The notes under the pieces: model-generated
Databases searched by the model: none
Seen by the model: the letters and a program-made list of their open reading frames with translations, nothing else
Told to the model about the DNA's origin: nothing
Position numbers and translations under genes: made by a program
NCBI RefSeq assembly: GCF_000269985.1
Contig: NC_016109.1
Location: 496,001 to 560,000 of the forward strand
Reading direction: 5' to 3'
Length of the DNA stretch: 64,000 nucleotides
Source of the DNA: Kitasatospora setae KM-6054
GTDB lineage: Bacteria; Actinomycetota; Actinomycetes; Streptomycetales; Streptomycetaceae
Part shown: positions 60,601 to 64,000 of the stretch, piece after piece
Layout: each line of letters begins with the position of its first letter
Numbering within the stretch: the first letter of the stretch is position 1

Positions 60601-61378
60601 GGACGAGCTGCTGCTGGCGCTGCTGGGCGGGCGGCTCGCCCAGGGGCTGGGCCGGGCGCACCGGATCGACCAGCAGCGCGAGACGGCGATCGCCCTCCAG
60701 CACGCCATCCTGGGGCCGGCCCGGCTGCCGGAGGGTTTCGCGGCCCGGTACGAGCCGGCCACCCCGCCGTTGGAGGTGGGCGGCGACTGGTACGACACCG
60801 TGCCGCTGCCGGACGGCCGGATCGGCGTCATCGTGGGCGACTGCGTCGGGCGCGGGCTGGCCGCGGCGGGGGTGATGGGGCAGTTGCGCAGCGCCTGCCG
60901 GGCCCTGCTGCTCCAGGACCACAGCCCGTCCCGGACGCTGTCCGCGCTGGACGCGTTCGCGGCGGCGCTGCCCGGGGCGGTCTGCAGCACGGTGTTCTGC
61001 GGGGTCCTCGACCCCGCCTCCGGTGAGCTGCGCTACTCCAGCGCCGGGCACCCGCCGGGCGTGCTGGTCCTGGCGGACGGCGGCACGGAGCTGTTGGAGG
61101 GCGGCCGCGCCCTGCCGCTGGCCGTGCGGATCGGTCGGCCGCGCCCGGAGGCGGCGGCGGTCCTGCCGGGCGGCTCGACGCTGCTGCTGTACACGGACGG
61201 GCTGGTGGAGCGGCGGCGCGAAGGGCTGGCCGAGGGCATCGCGCGGGCCGGGCGCGCGGTGGTGTCGGGCGCGGGTCTGCCGACGGCCGAGCTGCCGGAC
61301 CACGTGACGGCCCGGCTGGCCCCGGCCGGCGGGTACGAGGACGACGTGGCCGTGCTGCTCTACCGGCGGCCGGCCTGA
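57611..61378 (+). CDS. Hybrid histidine kinase-receiver-PAS-GAF-SpoIIE phosphatase
   Basis: A 1255-residue soluble signal integrator. Order: PAS (about 40-155, with [20 protein letters not shown]), GAF-like (170-330), HisKA with phospho-His355 ([13 protein letters not shown]), HATPase ([22 protein letters not shown]), receiver (618-740, phospho-Asp680 in VISDVMMPG), PAS (760-877), GAF (880-1010), and PP2C/SpoIIE phosphatase (1017-1255; [31 protein letters not shown]). The phosphatase should dephosphorylate a STAS protein, probably the divergent one. Start TTG at 57611 after GGAGGGAGGG. One protein joins two-component signalling to partner switching. Confidence 0.9.
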   Translation: MARERSREVFGADPVVGADLARVDWAATPLGDPARWPQSLRSAVDTMLSSRFSMWMAWGPELTFLCNGAYRRDTLGGKYPWALGRPFREVWAEVWADARPRIEHVLTEGEATWDEALLLYLERSGYPEETYHTFSYSPLRDEADEVAGVLCVVSEDTQRVVAERRLATLRDLGSDPGAVRTEDEFLAFGAGQLARNPHDLPFTLVYLFDERGGARLAAASGVPDGHPAAPALIGPGQEGPWPVAAVRGGAPASVALPARGAFADLPRGAWEVPPRQARVVPLNGPDGGGPSGFLVVGLNPHRPPDDGCLDFVGLVADRLAAGVASARGHEAQRRRAEQLAELDRAKTVFFSNISHELRTPLTLIAGPAEDLRRRLADADPDVREDAETIHRNALRLGRLVDTLLDFSRIEAGRMRARPRPVDLAAVTAELAAVFRPAVQRAGLTLEIDCPPLSAPVAVDPGLWEKVVFNLLGNALKFTPEGTVRVRVRERDGRALVSVEDTGIGVPAAELPRLFDRFHRVEDARARSHEGSGIGLALAKELVELHDGTITAASTAGSGTTFTVDLPLAVGHSPAPAERPAAEAEAFLQEALRWDVLPDEPGTEPATAPATDPAPGTAAHVLVVDDNADMRDYLARVLRGAGHRVTAVGDGGRALAVLRAAPPGSPPGSGAGSPPELVISDVMMPGVDGLQLVAALRADPRTAALPVLLLSARAGRDDAVDGFESGADDYLVKPFATADLLVRVRAALRLARLRERHSRWQEALVDSLQDAFFVCDEDGAVVRVNAAFGAVLGYGPEGVPYPVPHPWWPDPAADPEGRRRATEALAGAQESGRGSATVPAVHRDGHRVWTHSTFNRVTDPATGRAVTVGTFRDVTTEYYAVQRESAMAALTDCLARAAGAEEALAGALAELRGLWRADRVLAVRFDRGGGRPRLVAAGPGPDWAGLPEEQRAALAALADAPALTPVPGPSWTGVRLEHPDGPLALAVELGGHRPFTREDELLLALLGGRLAQGLGRAHRIDQQRETAIALQHAILGPARLPEGFAARYEPATPPLEVGGDWYDTVPLPDGRIGVIVGDCVGRGLAAAGVMGQLRSACRALLLQDHSPSRTLSALDAFAAALPGAVCSTVFCGVLDPASGELRYSSAGHPPGVLVLADGGTELLEGGRALPLAVRIGRPRPEAAAVLPGGSTLLLYTDGLVERRREGLAEGIARAGRAVVSGAGLPTAELPDHVTARLAPAGGYEDDVAVLLYRRPA

Positions 61379-61555
61379 CCGCCGCCGGCCTGGCCGCCGA
61401 CCCTCGTGAGCAGGGGTTTTGCCCCCGCTCGCGGCGGCTGGGGTAGCCTCGCCCGAGGCCCGGCGGCACCCCTGAACGGCTGGTTCCCGGTGGCCTGTGC
61501 GCTTTGTTCGGTTGCCCGGCCGCAGGGCGGGGTGTGGCAGGAGGCGGAGCTTTCG

Positions 61556-64000
61556 ATGGCTGGCTCGACGACGTCGCGGGACGCGCGGCAGGGAGCGGTG
61601 GCCGATCGGTCGACGATCGGTGAGGCCGAGCTCCGTTCGCTGTTGGCGGGGCTGACGGCGGTGCGGGACGGGAATTTCAGCACCAAGCTGGCCGGTACCT
61701 CGGACGGTCTGCTGGGTGAGATCGCGACCGTGTTCAACGGCATGGTGGACCAGCTGTCGCGGTTCACCTCCGAGGTGACCCGGGTGGCCCGCGAGGTCGG
61801 CACCGAGGGGCAGTTGGGCGGCCAGGCCGTGGTGCCGGGGGTGTCCGGCACCTGGGAGGACCTGACCGACTCGGTCAACGCGATGGCGGGCAACCTGACC
61901 ACCCAGGTCCGCGACATCGCGCAGGTCGCCACCGCGGTCGCCAAGGGCGACCTGTCGCAGAAGATCACCGTGGACGCCCGGGGCGAGATCCTGGAGCTGA
62001 AGAACACCGTCAACACGATGGTCGACCAGCTGAGTTCGTTCGCCGGCGAGGTCACCCGCGTCGCCCGCGAGGTCGGCACCGAGGGCATCCTCGGCGGCCA
62101 GGCGGACGTGAAGGGCGTCTCCGGGACGTGGCGCGACCTGACCGACTCGGTGAACTCGATGGCGGGCAACCTGACCGGCCAGGTCCGGGCGATCGCGCAG
62201 GTCGCCACCGCGGTGGCCGAGGGCGACCTGTCGCAGAAGATCACCGTGGACGCCCGGGGCGAGATCCTGGAGCTGAAGGACACCATCAACACGATGGTCG
62301 ACCAGCTGAGTTCGTTCGCCGGCGAGGTCACCCGCGTCGCCCGCGAGGTCGGTACCGAGGGCCGGCTCGGCGGCCAGGCGGACGTCCGCGACGTGTCCGG
62401 CACCTGGCGTGACCTGACCGAGTCGGTGAACGTGATGGCCGACAACCTGACCGCGCAGGTCCGGGCGATCGCGCAGGTCACGACGGCGGTCGCCAAGGGC
62501 GACCTGACGCAGAAGATCCGGGTGGACGCCCGGGGCGAGATCCTGGAGCTGAAGGAGACCATCAACACGATGGTCGACCAGCTCTCCGCGTTCGCCGACG
62601 AGGTGACCCGGGTGGCCCGCGAGGTCGGCACGGCCGGCAACCTGGGCGGGCAGGCGACCGTCCGGGGCGTCTCCGGCACCTGGAAGGACCTGACCGACAA
62701 CGTCAACGTGATGGCGTCCAACCTGACCGGCCAGGTCCGCTCGATCGCGCAGGTCGCCACCGCGGTGGCGCGCGGCGACCTCAGCCAGAAGATCACCGTC
62801 GAGGCGGAGGGCGAGGTCGCCGCGCTGGCCGGGGTGATCAACACGATGGTGGACACCCTGTCGGCGTTCGCGGACGAGGTGACCCGGGTAGCCCGCGAGG
62901 TCGGCACCGAGGGCATCCTCGGCGGCCAGGCCCGGGTGCCGAACGTCGCGGGCACCTGGAAGGACCTGACCGACAACGTCAACTTCATGGCGCACAACCT
63001 GACCTCGCAGGTCCGCAACATCGCGCAGGTCACCACCGCGGTCGCCAACGGCGACCTGACCCGGAAGATCGACGTCGACGCGCGCGGCGAGATCCTGGAG
63101 CTGAAGACCACCATCAACACGATGGTCGACCAGCTGAGCTCGTTCGCCGCCGAGGTGACCCGCGTCGCCCGCGAGGTCGGCAGTGAGGGCCGGCTCGGCG
63201 GCCAGGCCGAGGTGGAGGGCGTCTCCGGCACCTGGAAGCGCCTCACCGAGAACGTCAACGAGCTCGCCGGGAACCTCACCCGGCAGGTCCGCGCGATCGC
63301 CGAGGTGACCAGCGCGGTCGCCGCGGGCGACCTGACCCGCTCGATCACCGTCGACGCGTCCGGCGAGGTCGCCGACCTCAAGGACAACATCAACGCCATG
63401 GTCGGCTCGCTGCGCGAGACCACCCGCGCCAACGAGGAACAGGACTGGCTGAAGACCAACCTGGCCCGCTTCTCCGGCCTGCTGCAGGGCCGGCGCGACC
63501 TGGCCGTGGTCGCCGAGGCGGTGATGGACGAGCTCACCCCGCTGGTCGGCGCGCAGGTCGGCGCGTTCTACCTGGCCGAGGAGACCGACGGCGGGACGGT
63601 GCTGCGGCTGATCGGCTCGTACGCGTACCCGGACGGCGGGCGGCCCACCAGCTTCCGGCTGGGCGAGTCGTTCGTCGGGCAGGCCGCGCGCAGCCGGCGC
63701 ACCATCGCCGCGGACGCCCTCCCCGCGGGCTACCTGGCGGCCTCCTCCGGCCTGGGCCGGACCGAGGAGCTGTCGCTGCTGGTCGTCCCGATCGTGGTGG
63801 AGGACCAGGTGCTCGGCGTGATCGAGCTGGCCTCGATCCGGCCGTACCCGGCCGTGCACCGGGCCTTCCTGGACCAGCTGATGGAGACCGTCGGCGTCAA
63901 CCTGAACACGATCGTCGCCAACGCCCGCACCGACGAGCTGCTGGGCGAGTCGCAGCGGCTGACCTCCGAACTGCAGGCCCGCTCGCAGGAGTTGCAGGCC
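61556..64000 (+). CDS. Poly-HAMP signalling protein with GAF domain (N-terminal part)
   Basis: 815 codons are visible and open at the window edge. After about 25 residues come repeated 92-residue units, each two HAMP-like helical pairs ([39 protein letters not shown]), to about residue 620, then a GAF domain (about 640-785; [40 protein letters not shown]) and a coiled coil ([20 protein letters not shown]). No membrane segment, so a cytosolic sensor. In related proteins a histidine kinase and receivers follow. ATG at 61556 with CGGAG seven bases before. Confidence 0.9.
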   Translation, partial: MAGSTTSRDARQGAVADRSTIGEAELRSLLAGLTAVRDGNFSTKLAGTSDGLLGEIATVFNGMVDQLSRFTSEVTRVAREVGTEGQLGGQAVVPGVSGTWEDLTDSVNAMAGNLTTQVRDIAQVATAVAKGDLSQKITVDARGEILELKNTVNTMVDQLSSFAGEVTRVAREVGTEGILGGQADVKGVSGTWRDLTDSVNSMAGNLTGQVRAIAQVATAVAEGDLSQKITVDARGEILELKDTINTMVDQLSSFAGEVTRVAREVGTEGRLGGQADVRDVSGTWRDLTESVNVMADNLTAQVRAIAQVTTAVAKGDLTQKIRVDARGEILELKETINTMVDQLSAFADEVTRVAREVGTAGNLGGQATVRGVSGTWKDLTDNVNVMASNLTGQVRSIAQVATAVARGDLSQKITVEAEGEVAALAGVINTMVDTLSAFADEVTRVAREVGTEGILGGQARVPNVAGTWKDLTDNVNFMAHNLTSQVRNIAQVTTAVANGDLTRKIDVDARGEILELKTTINTMVDQLSSFAAEVTRVAREVGSEGRLGGQAEVEGVSGTWKRLTENVNELAGNLTRQVRAIAEVTSAVAAGDLTRSITVDASGEVADLKDNINAMVGSLRETTRANEEQDWLKTNLARFSGLLQGRRDLAVVAEAVMDELTPLVGAQVGAFYLAEETDGGTVLRLIGSYAYPDGGRPTSFRLGESFVGQAARSRRTIAADALPAGYLAASSGLGRTEELSLLVVPIVVEDQVLGVIELASIRPYPAVHRAFLDQLMETVGVNLNTIVANARTDELLGESQRLTSELQARSQELQA
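61742..63400 (+). repeat. Six 276-bp coding repeats (poly-HAMP)
   Basis: Period 276 bp (92 codons), marked by ATGGTNGACCAGCTG-like sequence near 61742, 62018, 62294, 62570, 62846 and 63122. Units are very similar at DNA level, some 20-40-bp blocks identical, so recombination between them and assembly errors are possible. Confidence 0.8.

Noticed and set aside
56429-63859. A 2476-codon open frame on the minus strand opposite the hybrid kinase and poly-HAMP genes
   Set aside because: It is the antisense shadow of GC-rich genes; composition is His/Arg/Gln/Gly-rich without domains. Only its last 143 codons (the RsbW-like gene) are real.

Overview
The window is very GC-rich chromosomal DNA with GTG/TTG starts and strong GGAGG ribosome sites. 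A chaplin gene, Hanks-type kinases, many small regulators, SpoIIE-type phosphatases and an encapsulin locus all point to a Streptomycetaceae actinomycete (Streptomyces or Kitasatospora). No rRNA, tRNA, CRISPR array or replication origin was seen.

Layout. 1-12.4 kb: ordinary chromosomal genes (kinase fragment, DUF1876 pair, HD-domain protein, kinase-like NTPase, Nei-type glycosylase, hydrolases, acetyltransferases, MTA phosphorylase, serine hydrolase, AhpD-like/pirin divergent pair). 12.4-16.1 kb: an insertion nest of two inverted IS701-family copies that share one CTAG target, with an IS5-family element inside that CTAG. The outer CTAG overlaps the stop codon of an MFS exporter gene. 16.1-22.6 kb: exporter/TetR pair with two operator copies, VOC protein, decayed gene pieces, MmyB-type regulator/MFS pair, IS630 and LuxR fragments. 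22.7-31.2 kb: tandem Nudix, FolC-like ligase, secreted trypsin-like protease, chaplin, HxlR-controlled hydrolase, kinase with a secreted tail.

31.2-35.4 kb: an encapsulin locus. A family 2B-type shell protein (with a cyclic-nucleotide-binding insert) overlaps a SufS-type cysteine desulfurase whose Pro/Ala-rich N-terminus looks like a cargo-loading tail. A tryptophanase-like PLP lyase lies upstream on the same strand. 35.6-48 kb: F420/LLM oxidoreductase, DoxX, PAP2/TetR pair with overlapping palindromes, PhzF, deacetylase, two tandem serine hydrolases sharing near-identical stretches, PD-(D/E)XK protein and a small secreted protein.

48.2-54.9 kb: a compact class I lanthipeptide locus. It holds a 43-residue precursor with an FDLD leader motif on the minus strand, divergent LanB and LanC on the plus strand, and a Cupin_4/JmjC-like gene next door. 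Between the cupin gene and the precursor lies a 324-bp array of 23 copies of a degenerate 14-bp unit. A smaller 14-bp-period array lies at 1.8 kb. 55.2-64 kb: a stress/partner-switching set of PP2C phosphatase, CsbD, RsbW-like kinase, STAS protein, a 1255-residue hybrid kinase-receiver-SpoIIE phosphatase and a poly-HAMP signalling protein running off the end.

The strongest candidates for something undescribed are the lanthipeptide locus with its 14-bp array and the encapsulin/desulfurase/lyase group. All functions are inferred from sequence motifs and context; no database search was possible.
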